A model generated the notes under the pieces. It had not been told where the DNA came from, searched no databases, and was given only the letters and a program-made list of their open reading frames with translations. Source: Anas platyrhynchos (taxonomy: Eukaryota; Chordata; Aves; Anseriformes; Anatidae). Taken from it: a stretch of 64,000 nt of DNA. The translations under genes and the position numbers were made by a program. The stretch lies in contig NC_092591.1 of assembly GCF_047663525.1 (NCBI RefSeq), positions 32,645,001 to 32,709,000 on the forward strand, read 5' to 3'. Of the stretch, positions 24,560-37,500 are shown piece by piece. Within the stretch, counting starts at the first letter, position 1. Each line of letters starts with the position of its first letter.

Positions 24560-25510
24560 CCATGAACCATCATATTTAATAGTTGTTGCCATCACAGCAG
24601 ATCCAGCTGAAGCACAGAGACCGCTGGCTGCAGGGACCAGGGAAGGTTTCTGGTGGTGTTTTGAACCTCCCTGGAGATGTGTGCGGCTCCCTGCAGGCTT
24701 TAGCCCTTCCCTGCTCCGCTTCTGGCAGGCACCCCGGTCTGCACGGGGCTGAGCCCCACCATGGTGGGGGTGGCTCAGCCCTGCCCCTGCCCCCTGCGGC
24801 TGGAGGGGAGAGGGGACAGGGGCAGAGAAACGCTTCCCTCCCCGTGGTGTGGTGGCTGTAGAGGTACGGGGGGATCTTCCTCACCCCAGGGCATGGATCT
24901 AAGAGGGGAGGGATGGGGGCAGAGGCAGGGGTGAGCTGTCTCAGCTCGTCCTCTCTCTGGCACTCCAAGCAGAGCCACTGGGCTCCATCCTCCCTGCCCG
25001 GCAGCCTTGTCCCCGGGGGCCTGGCAGGGAAGCGATGTCCCCTCCCCAGGCAGGAGCCCTCAGGCGGTTCTTGTTGGCTGTAGCTGCTGTGTCTTCATCC
25101 TGCAGGAGTCCGACTCTGCCACTGCGTTAAAAGTCACCCCCGAGGGATGTGACGGGGAGCTGGGCCACGGTCACAGGGAGGAGCTGCTGGCACCCCGGCC
25201 TGCGGCAGGGAAGGGCTGGAGCAACGCTGTGCTGCCCGCCCCTCCAGCACTCACAGGCAGGGCACCCCGTGGGCACTTCTCCAATAGAATAAACTAAATA
25301 TTTTGTACAATAAACACGATTTGTCCAGCCCTCCCCCCTCCCGTCCCCCCAGCCCCAGCCCGAGGAAGGGGAGCCACGAAAAGAGGCAGCTCGGTGCCCC
25401 GGGGAGCCCTTCCCTGGGCCCGCTCCTCCTCTGGTCTCAAAGCAGCTCTTGTCCATGCACGATGGGGAAGGGGCGAGCCTTGGCTGTGCAGCAGGCGCCC
25501 GTGCCAGCCC
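24560..25510 (-). other. MAPK8IP1: MAPK8IP1 3' untranslated region
   Basis: On the minus strand the sequence after the TAG at 25511-25513 runs to an ATTAAA (24575-24580, reverse strand), followed by a GT-rich stretch suitable as a downstream element. An AT-rich island at about 25283-25320 stands out in otherwise GC-rich sequence and may be a regulatory 3' UTR element. The end point is inferred. Confidence 0.55.
24575..24580 (-). terminator. MAPK8IP1: Candidate MAPK8IP1 polyadenylation signal ATTAAA
   Basis: Common variant hexamer on the minus strand about 930 bases after the stop. A G/T-rich segment (ggtgctctttgtgtccc) follows about 30 bases later in transcript sense. Confidence 0.5.
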
Positions 25511-28500
25511 CTACTCCAGGTAGATGTCCTCTGTGGGGCACGTGTACTCCACATACTCCTTGTAGAATTGCTGAAAAGCCCTCCTGCAACACAGCACGGA
25601 GCAGAGCTCAGCTGCGCCCTCCCCGAGGCATTTACCGAGCCTGTTTTGCTCCCCTTCTCGCCTTGCTGTCAGCTCAAACCCCTCCTGGCCCCGGGGAGCC
25701 TCATGCATTAGCACCCAGGGGCACCGCTGGAGCGAGATCTCCATCCCAGCTCCGAGCCTCCACACAGCGCGTGGCTTTCAGCCATCTGCCTGCAAAGCTT
25801 TGCAGCGGGATTTGTTCCAGCGCTGTCAGGAACACGCTGCCCGCAGCAGCGTCAGCCCTGGCCCTGGCCCCAGTCCCCTCGCTGCAGGGGAGAGGAGCCA
25901 GGTGCTGCTCCTCCTGTCCGTGGGGAGGGAGCACCTTCCTCCCGCCCCAGCCAGGACTCACCCTACGGACTCCGCGAGCGGCTTTGTGGACTCCTCCGAG
26001 ACAAAGACGTGGCAGGCAAATCTGTGGTCAGCAGGGTGCTTGGTGATGAACCCGAAATATCTGAGGGCAGAGAGAGCGGGTGAGAATGGAGTGTCAGGAA
26101 GGCAGGAACAAGCATCCCCAGTGCCCACCTTTGACAAAGGGGGTCCCAAACCCCAGTGGCCACCAGCTCGCATGGCCCAGGGATGTGAAACCCACCCAAA
26201 GGATGCTCCTCGCATGAAGCTGTGGCTTACAGGGGAAGGGGAGCCCTCAGGATGGGGATGCTGGAGGCAGGAAGGCAGCGAAGCCTCCGTGCATCAAGGC
26301 ACTGAGAGCTGCCCTGCACCTCCCGCTACTCACTTGTTGTTCTTTGGATGGTATCCACAAAAGGAAATGTTCTTCAGCTGGAAAAAATGGCTACACTTGT
26401 TTACCTGGGGGAAACAGAGAAAAAACTTGTCAACACGCCTCCCCACACGCCCTGCGGGGCAGCTGGTCTCCAGTCCTGGAAAGAGGAGCTCAGGCTGAGC
26501 CCAGCTCACCACCACAGCACCCGTGGCCATGGACTAATCCAGCACCCCTTCCAAAGACAAGGTTTCCAAAATGCTTGCTGTGAAGGCTTTGCTTGCCTCC
26601 ACACAGCATCTTGCTAGGCTACTTATGGAGACCACTTATCAGCAGCCTGCAATACCCAGCTAAAGAGATTACGGGGCAGATCTGGAGGACGCCACTCAAA
26701 ATAGTAGCAGGAAGGTTTAGGAGCAGCTGAGGGATTACGGGTGCAGCTCAGCTCGCAGCATCCCAGCACAACAACGCGTTTGGCAGCTGTGAGGGCACCA
26801 TCCTCTGGTATGGCCCAAAACTGGGCTCCCACCAGGCTTGGGGGACCCTGATGGTGGGCCTACAACCCTTTGGATGGTGTTTCTCATGGAACAAGGAGCA
26901 CGTTTGGGTGGAGACCCTTAATTCCCAAGCTAAGAGCAGCAAGTAGGGAAGGGATGAGACGAGTGGGTACTACCTTGCTGTGCTCCTTGGAGTCGTCAGA
27001 TTTCACGGCAATCTTGACCCCACGCACGCTGATCTCCAGGACGCAGCTGGAGGGTGGGTTAAAGTGCACAGTAAGGCGGCGCGTGGTGGCAATCTGCGGG
27101 GAGACAGAGACACAAAGCCCTGGCACTCGTGGGCAGCCCGTGAGGACAGCTCGCCCCTTCTCTTCTCCCCGCTCCCACGCAGGGGCTCAGCCCGGGCTGG
27201 GACACTACCTTCTGCATGGCTGCGCACAGCACGTCGTTGCCCTTGTGATAGGGAACCTGCACCGAGCCCAGGAACTTCACCCGAAACTGGTCCACCCAGT
27301 CGCTGTTCTTGGCCAGAGCTGGAAGACAGAGCACATTGCAGGGATCATCTCTGATGGCCATCACCATGCCCCTGCATCTGCACAATTCCCTGCCCAGCAT
27401 CAGGTACAAGCCCCCTCCACCACCAGCTGCAGCTACCCCCATCATTCTTTGCCTGACATCCTCCTTTCCCCCTCTCAGAGGAGGAAAACATCGCCGACCA
27501 TCACGGCAGCTTGGTACCTGTTATGTGGTCTGGGTCCTTGGTGACTTCGATAGCGTAGTAGGCAGGAAAAATGCCCCGGTCCCCTGTCCGCATGTTGTAG
27601 GCCTCGTACCAATAATCCTCCGCCTGCACCTCCACCAGCAAGGGGTCGTCCACCTCCAGCTCCAGCTCGTCCGCGTGGCGAGGCACAAACCTGGGCAGGG
27701 AGTCACTGGCACCCGGCCGCTCTGGCGGGCTGCTCGCCAACCCGCTGCTGGGTCAGGGGCAACGTGGGACCCGCGGCCAGCACGGGTGGGCAGCAGGTGC
27801 AATTAGCCAAAATCTGGGATGCTGAATGGAGATCTGAGCGGGTTTAGGCTCAAAGGGCAGTAGAAGCCCAGCACACACACATATCTATCACTTGCTGCAT
27901 CCCCTATGTGGCTGCACAGAGAGATCCTGGGTGCCCTGGGGGGTCTCTCACCCCTGAGCTAAGGACAACGGGTTGGTCCCCAGGCTGCCCATGTTGGAAG
28001 CAGCATGGTTTGGGTAGGGATGGCCTTGGGACGCTGCTTGTGCCCATACTCACCTGAAGACAGCGCGGTGGGTCTGCTCCTGCTCCTCGCCATTGATCAT
28101 GCAGGAGAACAACCCGAAGGACTCAGCACCTGGGGAAGAAGGCAGAGGGGCACACTGCAGCTCTGAGGGCCAGCACCACTGCAGGTAGGACACAGCCCTC
28201 GCTCATACCTCGTGGTTTTAGCTCAGACAAAAAAGCAGGTTGAAATGCCCCCAGCTGTGTGATGCGAGGCTTTTCCAGCCCCCCCATATCCCTCGGCCAC
28301 AAGGGAAGAAATCACAGGCTGTGGAGCCAGCACCTGCTGGAGCTTCTCTATCTCACTGGAGACCCTGCAGGGGTCATTTGGACCAGGCAAGCTCATACCA
28401 GGGACCTGCAGGGCTGCCTGGGGACACAGCCCCCCACCCACCTCCTCCCTCCGCCCAGCACTCACTAGAGGAGCGTGTCCGGCCACTCATGAAGACGTTG

Positions 28501-31500
28501 AGGAACTTCTTGGAGAAGTGGATGTCCGCCTCGGGCGTGGAGTCCTCGGAGAGGCAGACCGAGTCGCGTTTCAGCGCGTCCTCCTCGTACTCCTCGCCGA
28601 TGGCCGACTCGTAGGGCGAGGAGACGCAGTTGTCGTAGACGGTGGCCGAGTCGCTCTCGTCGCTGTAGCCCGAGTAGCACTGCTTGAGGCTGACCAGCTC
28701 CAGCTGCACGTTCTCATCCACCACCAGCGTGTACTTGACCGAGTCGTAGGACAAGGCGCTGGTGTCCGAACTCACCGACGCTCTCTGAAGGTTGTGGCCC
28801 GGCCGGTAGCCACTGCTCCCACCCACGCAGGAGGCCCGGGGCAGGCTCGTCTTGTCAGGGGAGGACATGTAGTCCAGCACCTCGTCCTCCTCGCTGATGG
28901 AGGGGTTGGTTTTCCCTGCCAGGGCCGAGTAGCTGGAGGTGTCGATGTCGGAGCTGATGGACATGCGGTTCTCGCTGGACTGGGACAGGAACGGCTTCTC
29001 GGTCTCCAGCGGGTCCGAGTTCTTCTGCACGGGCGTCAGGTAGATCTCCTCCGTGGCCTCCAGCCTCACGTCCGTCTGGTAGCGGATGCGGTCGCGGTGG
29101 GCCTCAGGGCCCCTCGTCGTCACCACCACCACGCTGGCTCCGTGGGGTGGGGGCCTGCTGGTGGCCTGGTGCTTCTCGGGGGGCCGGGACGAGGCAACAC
29201 AGGCGGGCGCCATCTGGGTGGCTGCTGTGCGCCGGCACGGGCTCTCCGTGGACGTGCCCCGGTCTTTGGTGGAGGTTGTGCTGTTTTGGTGATTGACCTC
29301 ATCACTCAGGCAAACGTGGTCATGGGGAGGGGTCTGCTCACCTGCGGGGAGGAGAGCAGCGTTGGTGTTCCCACCAGCGGGGATGCTCCAGGCTCAAGAT
29401 GGACATGTTCCCATCGGGGATGTTTTCCCCAACCTCCAGCACCGCTCACCCCATGCTGCAGGCTGGGGATTGACCCCCAGGAGCCACCCAAGGGTGCGAG
29501 GCCCCTGGCCACCAGCCCCCTGACTCACCCGTTTTCAGAGGGGACGACGACCGGGACACCCGCTCCTGCCAACTGTGCTTTTTCCCCAGGGAGTTGTTAT
29601 TCAGGGTGTCCTGGGGAGGAGAACAAAGCCGCCTTGTCACCCGGGCAGTAAACAGCACGTGGCAGCCATCCCTCCCCATCCCTCAGCCATGCACAGCGGC
29701 TGGGGCCGTCACGGTCCCTGGGCACTGCCTGGGACCGCCCGAGCGCTTCCCCGCGGTGCCCGTGCCCGTCCCGGGGTGCAGCCCACCCTCCTGGGCACGC
29801 TTTGCTCCCGGGCTTTGCAGACAGCTCTGGGGCACAGCGCGGGTATTTCTCCCCCAGCAGCAGTTTTTGCTCAAGCTTGGGACTCTTGGGGTTTTCTCCT
29901 GCAGCCGTCACCATCAGCGTGGGAGCTGCCCCTTGCTTTGCTTCCCCACCAACACGAAGCTCTCTGCCCTGAAGCCCACCAAGATCCGTGGGATCCCCAG
30001 CACCCTGTCCTGTCCTCGGGGCACACACACAGGCCCCATGTGCCCATCCCTGCTGGCTCCGGGCTCCCATTTCCAGCCACATCAGGCCCTGTGCCACAGA
30101 GCTCCTGTTCCCGATATCCTCAGCTTGGGTCGTGCCCGTGGTCCCCAGCGTGGCCCCGCAGCCTCCCCCTCCCCAGCCCACCATCTATGCACCCCCCACA
30201 CATACACGCCACCCCCCAAAAATACCTCTCCGCAGGTCTGGACACTGGTTGGGACCAACTGCCCGGGGGGTGCCTTTGCTGTCCCCGTCCCCCCAGCTGG
30301 ATGTGGCTCCCACGTGCCACCGGCTCCTCGGGGTCCCTGCGCAGGGTGGGACAAGGCTGCCTGCTGTCCCCTTGTCCATTATGCTCCAGCCAGCTCCCCC
30401 CCGCCTCCCCATGTCCCTGCTGCCTTTGTCCCCGGTGCCAGCTGCCCTGCGGGCATTGTCCTGGCTCCGTGCCTTCCTCCTCCTCCTCTTTCTCCTCCTC
30501 CTCCTCCCACCCATGGCCTCAGGCAGAGAGCTGGCATCAGCTGCCTGTGCCGGGCTGGTGACACCCAGCTCCGACTACTCCCCATCTGTCACCCACGGGG
30601 ACACCTGCCTCTCGCTCTGCGCTCCTCAGCTGCACGTCAGCGCCACGAAAATCCTCCTACTTGGCAAGGGAAGCCGCTGCCGAAGGCAGGAGGAAGGCAA
30701 AAAATAGCCCCGCGCGCAGCGGCACACCTTGTGCGGGTTTGGGAAGTTTGCGGGAGGGATGACGGGGCTCGGGGAGGCCAGCTCAAAGGGGCAGCATGCA
30801 GGGCACCTAAACACCACCCCTCACGGAGACAGCAGCGCCTGGGAACACCCTCCATGCAAAAGCAGGGGGGCAAAAGCTCAGGGGGGCAAAAGCCGGGGGG
30901 AAAAAAGCCCCTAAATCCCCTCCCACCCCTCCGGGCCGGTTCTCACCTGGCTGCGAGGCACCTGCGGGAAGAGGTTGAGTGTGGTGGGTCGCTTGGGCCG
31001 GTAGCTCTCGGTGCTGGGGGGCTGGGGGGCTTTCTGCAGCGCCTGGGACTCCGTCTGCTCCTCGGCCGGCGCATCCCCGGCGGCGTCGATGAGGTCGAGC
31101 TGCAGCATCTCGGCCTGCAGCCGGCTGCCCTCCCCGCCGCCCGCCGCCCGCGCCGCGCCGCCCGCCCGGCTCACACAGCCCTGCCGGGATTAGCGGCTCG
31201 GTCAGGAGACTGGGAGGGCCGGAGGATGGCCGTGCCAGTTGGCCTCAGCCTTTTAAAGCAGCAGGGGATGATGGCACGTCCCACCCCACGTGCCCATCGC
31301 CGTGGCTGCCGGCCTTCCCTCCCTCCCTCTGCCCCGCTACAGGCTGGGGGGACACGGTCCTGACCTGCCTCCCCGGCACCCCGCAGCAGCACTGACCCCA
31401 GCCCCAAAATAAAGGCAGATTTACAGCCTCAGCCCGGCCTGCTTGCCCCTCCAGACCACCAAAGCTTGTGGTGGTGGTCGCCTTGTTTTTTTACACTGGC

Positions 31501-34500
31501 CTAACACAAAGAGCTCCCCGGTTCTCGTGGCGGATGCCAGGGGTTGTGGCAAATCACCTGGATTTTCACAAGGAAACGGGAGCAGAGCTGGGGGAACCTG
31601 ACAGCTAAACTGGTGAGACCGAGCTGAGGGAGGCGTATTGGAGGCAGCTGCTGACATGCTGCCGAGACTGCTAATGATGCTGCCTCGGCAATCCTGGAGC
31701 TGTGGCAATCACTCGGGGAGCTCAGAGGAGGGAAAGTCCCAGAAGGACGCAGAAGAGCAAAACAGAGCCTGTTTCTGAGGAACGCAGGCACGAGGAGTGA
31801 CGCGCCATTCGGGGTTCGGTAGCTCAGAGGGAACTACAACCACTGCAGGTACGCGTTAAGGGGCTGGCACGGGGTGGATGCTGCTTGTTCCCCTCCCTTC
31901 TGGCACAGCCCGAAGGCTGGCGGTGGGGAAGAGGTCACACTGAGCCAGGGATGGGAACGAGAGGAAGCCCCGCATCTCCAGGAGCCTTACTGTGCTGTAA
32001 AATCACAGCGATTGTCTCCCCACGTCTCTATCTTCATAGCTGCTTCAAGCCTTTTCATGTGCCTGGATCAGGATCAGCCCATGCGGGTTTAATGCAGGCA
32101 CATCCCTGCTCTTTTCCCTCGGGCACTGCTTCTCTCACTCTCCCGTATTTCCAAGAAGAGGGTTTTTTTTTTCTATTTCTTGTTCCTGCATTAAACAGTT
32201 CCAGCAGCTCCCGGAACACGAATGATGCCACAAGCCTTCGCTAGCTGCAGCCTGCTTTCAGCAGGACCCACCTTGCTGAATTTGGGAATAAGCTGCCCTG
32301 TGTTCAAAAGCAAGCAAACCAAGGCCAAACCCAAAACCTGTGCCTTGTACTTGTGCCACCGTGCCCCACGTTGCTGCACCCAGCCTCCTTGCCGGAGCCA
32401 GCCACGTTTTGCAAGCTGTGTGCCTGAGCCACTATTTCTGGAGAGCTGCTAAAATAGCCCGTGATGAAGTCATCATTGTTTTCCCAGCACCAAAAAAAAA
32501 CACCACACACCCAAAAAAAACAACACCAACCCCCTCCTCTGTCGAGGTATCGCCCTTTGCAAAGGCATCTTGCTGCTGGGCATCTTTGCCCGCCCGGCCC
32601 CATCCAGCAGCCACCTTCTCCAGCCTCTCCCAGCGCCAGGGGGGAATTTCGGCACCCGCCCAGCCCTCAGGAGCCCGCTCTGCTCCGGGTTTCAGTTTGG
32701 CTCCTGCCCTCAGCCGGGGCCGCGTCCCCACGGGATGCAGCCGGCGCTCACGTGCCGGGGTTATTCCCGGTTTCCCAGCCTCCGCGCCGTGCACGTGGCC
32801 AGACCCAGCCAAAACACTCCCCCCGGGCCTGGCTGCTTCACCAGACGCATCCCGCAAGCTCTCGTCTCGCGGGAGCCATCGCCATCGGGCCCGCGAGCTC
32901 CCTGGCTCTCAGCGCTGACATTTCAGGCTGAAAAGCCCCCCTCGCAGCCGCCGCTTTCAGTTCTGCTCCTCGGGCAATCCTCCACATCCCGTCTAAACCA
33001 TTTGTGCGTATTTTTAGCAGCTGCTTTTTCTGAGCACGGTCGGCTCCCCTGTTTAGGAACAGCTCGCCTCCGCCTCGCGCCCCAGCAGGCTCAGTACGCC
33101 CAGCCTCAGGCACCGGGCTCAGTGCTGGTGCCCCAGCAGCCTCCTTCTGCCCCGGGAAGGTCCCAAATCAGAGGCTGCAGGAGGCCACCGGTGCCTCGCC
33201 GCCCACAGCCAGCACCAAACACGAGCACAACACGGAATATCCCCATCCCTGTCCCTGTCCCATGCGCCTACCCGGGCGGCCAGGCTCTCCTTGCAGTGCA
33301 GGCTGATGCCACACTCATCGGTGATCTCGGAGAGGTCTTCATCCTCAAACTCCTCGAGGCTGATGTCGTGGGTGAGCCTGGAGGGAGCGGAGACCACGGT
33401 CACACACTGCATGTGTGGGGGGCAGGAGGGCACACCCAGACGGGGCCACCAACACCACCTCTGGGACCAGCGGGGCAAACACTGGGATCACGGGGAGGGC
33501 AGGGCCCGGTGGGACACGGCAGGAGGATGGACCCGCTGGGGCATGTGATCACATCGAGACCTGCAGATCTTGCACACACCACAAACCGAGCCCATCGGCA
33601 TCGCTCACTGCCCCGATGAGCCCTTTATGGCTCCCTCATGGCTGTCAGCCCCACAGACACATTACTCCCCTTTGGAAAGTTTGCAGAGATTTCCTTGTAG
33701 CGGCTGGAAATGTGCTGACTACCCAGCTCCTCGCGTGCTCGCTTGCCTCCCCGGGGAGCCCCTGGCTCCTGTGCATTAAAACATTTCTATACGTGGTGCT
33801 AACGCAATGCTCCTCGTGTCTGTTCATTACTGGGGTGGGAAACACAAGAGCCCAGCCCAAAAGTCCTCTGCCAGACATGGGGTGGAGGTGTCCCTACATG
33901 AGACGAAGCAGGGCCACACTGGGAGGAGTCCCATGTGCCCCACGGCTGCTGCCTGCAGGAGGGGAGGAAACACAGAGCAGGATGCTCGCAGAGAAACCTT
34001 CAAAGCCCAGATCGATTTCTTCTCCGGTTACAGGGGTCGCCATGGCTGGGCACCATCAGCCCCTTCCCTCTGTCCGCCGAGGCGTGGAAGCACAGTGAGG
34101 AGCCACGGGCCCCAGCACCATCCCTGCCTGCACCCAGCAGCAGGAGAGGTGACCCCCCTGCACGCCAGCCCTTTTATCTCCACCACACCGCATGTTGGCA
34201 GCTCCTTTCTCTCGCCCTGCTGAAAAATCCTGCCGGACACGCACATTCCCGCGCCCACGGCGGCCCCATTTGCCGCATGTCTCCCTGCACAGCCAGGAAA
34301 ACTTCGGGCTCCGCTCGGTGCCAAGTTTGCTGCTGTCCTGCGGCAGCGCTGGTGCGAGAGGGCGATGTGCTGTCACCCGTCCCCATGCACACCCCTGGGG
34401 ACAGCCCCCCTGTCCCCATACCCAGCCGGTCCCCTACCATTTCTCCCACTGGTCTTCCAGCCAGCTCTCCTCTTCGGCGCTCGACTCCATGCCCAGGGGC

Positions 34501-37500
34501 AGCTGCATCGAGGAGGACCCCCCCGTTCCCTGGGGCACGCGCTCCCACCCCGAGGCAGACCCCGGCCCGGGGTCAGTTGTTGGTGGGGGGATGCTGAGCG
34601 CTGGGCACCCCCTGCCCCAGTGCAGCCCGTGGCTGCCGGTGCTGCTCCGTCTCCTCACTGCGCAACCCGGGCAAGCTCATTAAAAATAGATGGAATCAGC
34701 TGTCCTGGAGGGGGAGAAAAATAAAAAAATAGCCTCCCCAGCTGAGCCCGTGCCAAGTCCCTGCTCTCTGCCGGGGATGCTGACTGCCTCTGCCTGCCAG
34801 CCAGCCAGCCCGGCTCCTGGTAGCGCTCCAGCGGCCGGTCCCCAGCACCCGCAGCGGGGCATCTGGTTACCCCGGCTCCTTCTCCTGCCCTTGCAGCATC
34901 GCTGGCCGAGACAGGGAGGAACAGAAGAGTCCCCTTAGGGCCTTGTAACAGCAATGGGATGCCTTCCTGCAGGGCAGGGGGGCTTTCTTTTGGCTTCACG
35001 CTGCTGGAGAGGGGTCGGCTTTCTGCCCCCGTGGCCCTGCTGCCTCCTCAGCCAGCCCCAAGCCACGTGGGCCACTCTGCTGAGCTCCTCTGCCGCTGGC
35101 TGCTGCTCCCCTGGTTCAGTGCCACTGGTGGGTTTCACTCCCGACGCTGCATTTGGTGTCTCTCGGCTCCCTTACAACAGTATCCCAGGCTCCATCTTCC
35201 CTACCAGCTCTGCCTGGAGGCGTCTGCTCTGTTCAAAACCTTCTGGCTCGATGGAATGAATAAAGAAATCTATCTCTGCGTTGCTGCTGCCCTTTCCTCC
35301 TCTCGTGTGGATGCTCCAGGGGAGGCAAGGGTGGTTCTTCCTCACCCCCTGCTCCTCCATGCTGGGAACACCCCTGCCTTTCTCTCCTGCTCCTCAAAGA
35401 GGCTAAGAATACCAGCAACAAGCAGCAGCCCTTACTCCCATCAGCTCTATCATGGTCCACAAAAGCTCGAGCAGGCCCTACAGGGACATTTGGGCCAACT
35501 TTCCCCTGACTGCCAGCAGGAGAAGCGTGGGTACCACCTGTGTGCTGCTGCAGGAAGGTGTGGGGCTCTCCAGGGAGGCCGAGCAAAGCCCCGAGGCCAA
35601 CAAGGACAGCACCCCTGCCAGAGGACACTTCTCAACCCCCTGACAATGCTGGCATACCCCAGCTGCCACCCAAAAACTGCGAGTGCACAAGCAGGGGCAG
35701 TCCCTGCCTGCAGGGTTTGGCCATAGGAGCATGGGCCAGGCACAGGGCTCAGCTCCAGGGAGGGTTGGGGTCAGGGACTCCATCCTGGGGACAACACAGT
35801 CACAGTGGGGGATACAGAGAACCCGTCTGCTGGGGCTCCCTCAGAACCAGACCAACCTTTGGTCCCCCATCACAAAAAGCAGGGTTACCCGCCTTGCTCC
35901 CCAGCTCAAGGCTTCCCAGACCCAAAGGCCCACGTCAGACACACAGACCACCCGTAGCACTGAGGCTGGTCTCTGCCTCAGCCTGAAAACACCCCCTTGA
36001 GCTTGCCGAGGAGGTGGCGAGGTCTCCATCCCCCAGAGATGCTGACCCTCGTGGGACATCGTGGTTTCCTGCAGGCACCAGGCTCCCTGAGGAGCAACAC
36101 CACAGCTCCTGGCTCCCCTCCTGCAAGGCCCTGCCACCCAGGAGACCCGGCAGGCTGAACAGACGGACAGCTGATGTATTTTCCCCTTGGCCCCACTGCT
36201 GCCTGCCTCCACACCGTACTGGGGCCACCACCACCTCTCTGGATAGAGCTTGGGGACATGGGGACAACAGGACGGGTGGCCACGGGGCCTCCGCCCCTTC
36301 TCAGACCGCCCCAAACCACATCAGCCACGGAGACCTGCCAGGCCTCCCTCCCCAGCCTCCTCATGGCTTCAGGGCCAGCCCATGGTGTCACCTGCTGCCC
36401 GAGTCCCCTCAGGACCCGAGCCACCAGCTCGTCCCTGCTTAGGCCACGCAGCACCTTGTGGGGTGATGATGGCTGGAGGGGCAGGACCCCCACAAGGCGC
36501 CCACGGGACCGCGCTGCCGGCAAGCCCAACGCTCTCGGCTCCCATCCCCTTCTCAACACCCGAGCCCCGGCTCCGTGGCAGCTGTCTCCAAGAGGCAGCG
36601 TGAGGGCTGGGCGTGCAGGCTTCCCCCAGCCATGTTGCAGCAGCGCCCAGCGGCTCTGGCAGGCAGCGCTGCAATAGCAGGCGGCTGCAGGAGCCGCCCG
36701 GCAGAGGGGCTCCGGTGGCAGAGGTCTGCTGGGCCCCTTGGAGGTAAACGGGGGGAAAAAAACACACAGCTGGACACAGCTGGATGCTTCCTCACACGGC
36801 CCCGCTGGTCCCAGGGCTCAGGGGATGGTGATCACTCAGCCATGGCTCCACCGCTCCTCCCCACCTCCAAAATCTCACCACGTAGCCACCTGGTGCTGAT
36901 CCCCCCCTCACCCAGCTCCCACGCATCGCCGCCACAGCACCCCCGAGCGTAAATCGATGGCTGTAAAGATGTCACGGCCGCCAGAGGCACCCAGCTGCCC
37001 CGGATGGCCAGCAGGTGATGGCCCCTTCCCCACCAAGCCCCCGTACCCGCCGAGCACATCCTGTCCCAGAGCTGCTCACGGGAGGGACCAGCAGGTCCAA
37101 ACCCCCCGGTCCCTGCATGTTTGGCACCGTGGCCATCCCTGGCCTGGCCCTTGTCATCTCACGTCCCCACCAGCAGCTTTGCTGGGTACGGGAGGTGTCG
37201 TGTCCCCCCTCCCCGTCCCAAATCGATGGGAGCGCTTGGTGGAGCTGCGAGGATCAATCCTGGCACGCTCCCACCTGCTCGCCTGGGGCTCCTGCTCCAC
37301 GGCGCTGGGGAGGGCAAGGCAGCGCCCGGGATTTCGAGGAAAGGGCTAGAAAAAGGCTCCCCTGGGGGGCGGAGAGGGAGGCGAAGCGCTGCCATCAGCG
37401 AGAGGTGGCTGAGGAGGAGGCAAGGCAGGTGAGGAGGCTGATGGAGGGGCAGAGGGGGCAAAAGCTGGAGCCTGGAAGGGGCTGAAATGGCAAATGGGGG

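Larger units (their letters stand above)
24162..25330 (+). other. FREY1: Possible FREY1 3' UTR, overlapping the MAPK8IP1 3' UTR on the other strand
   Basis: After the FREY1 TGA (24159-24161) the first plus-strand AATAAA signals are at 25288-25293 and 25309-25314, more than 1.1 kb downstream. If used, the transcript would include the CR1 fragment near 24.3 kb. It would also run antisense through the MAPK8IP1 3' UTR. A noncanonical, earlier polyadenylation site is equally possible. Confidence 0.35.

Noticed and set aside
28518-29651. 377-codon open frame on the plus strand
   Set aside because: It is the mirror of the large MAPK8IP1 exon 5. The Val/Gly-rich translation is what antisense of a biased coding exon looks like.
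29594-31363. 589-codon open frame on the plus strand
   Set aside because: It lies antisense to MAPK8IP1 exons 3 and 4 and their introns in very GC-rich DNA where stop codons are rare. The product is Pro/Ser/Cys-rich with no family resemblance. The opposite strand explains the coding signal.
31806-31845. tRNA-like ggttcggtagctcagagggaa
   Set aside because: It resembles the D-arm/A-box of a tRNA gene, but no acceptor stem, anticodon arm or B-box follows at the right spacing.
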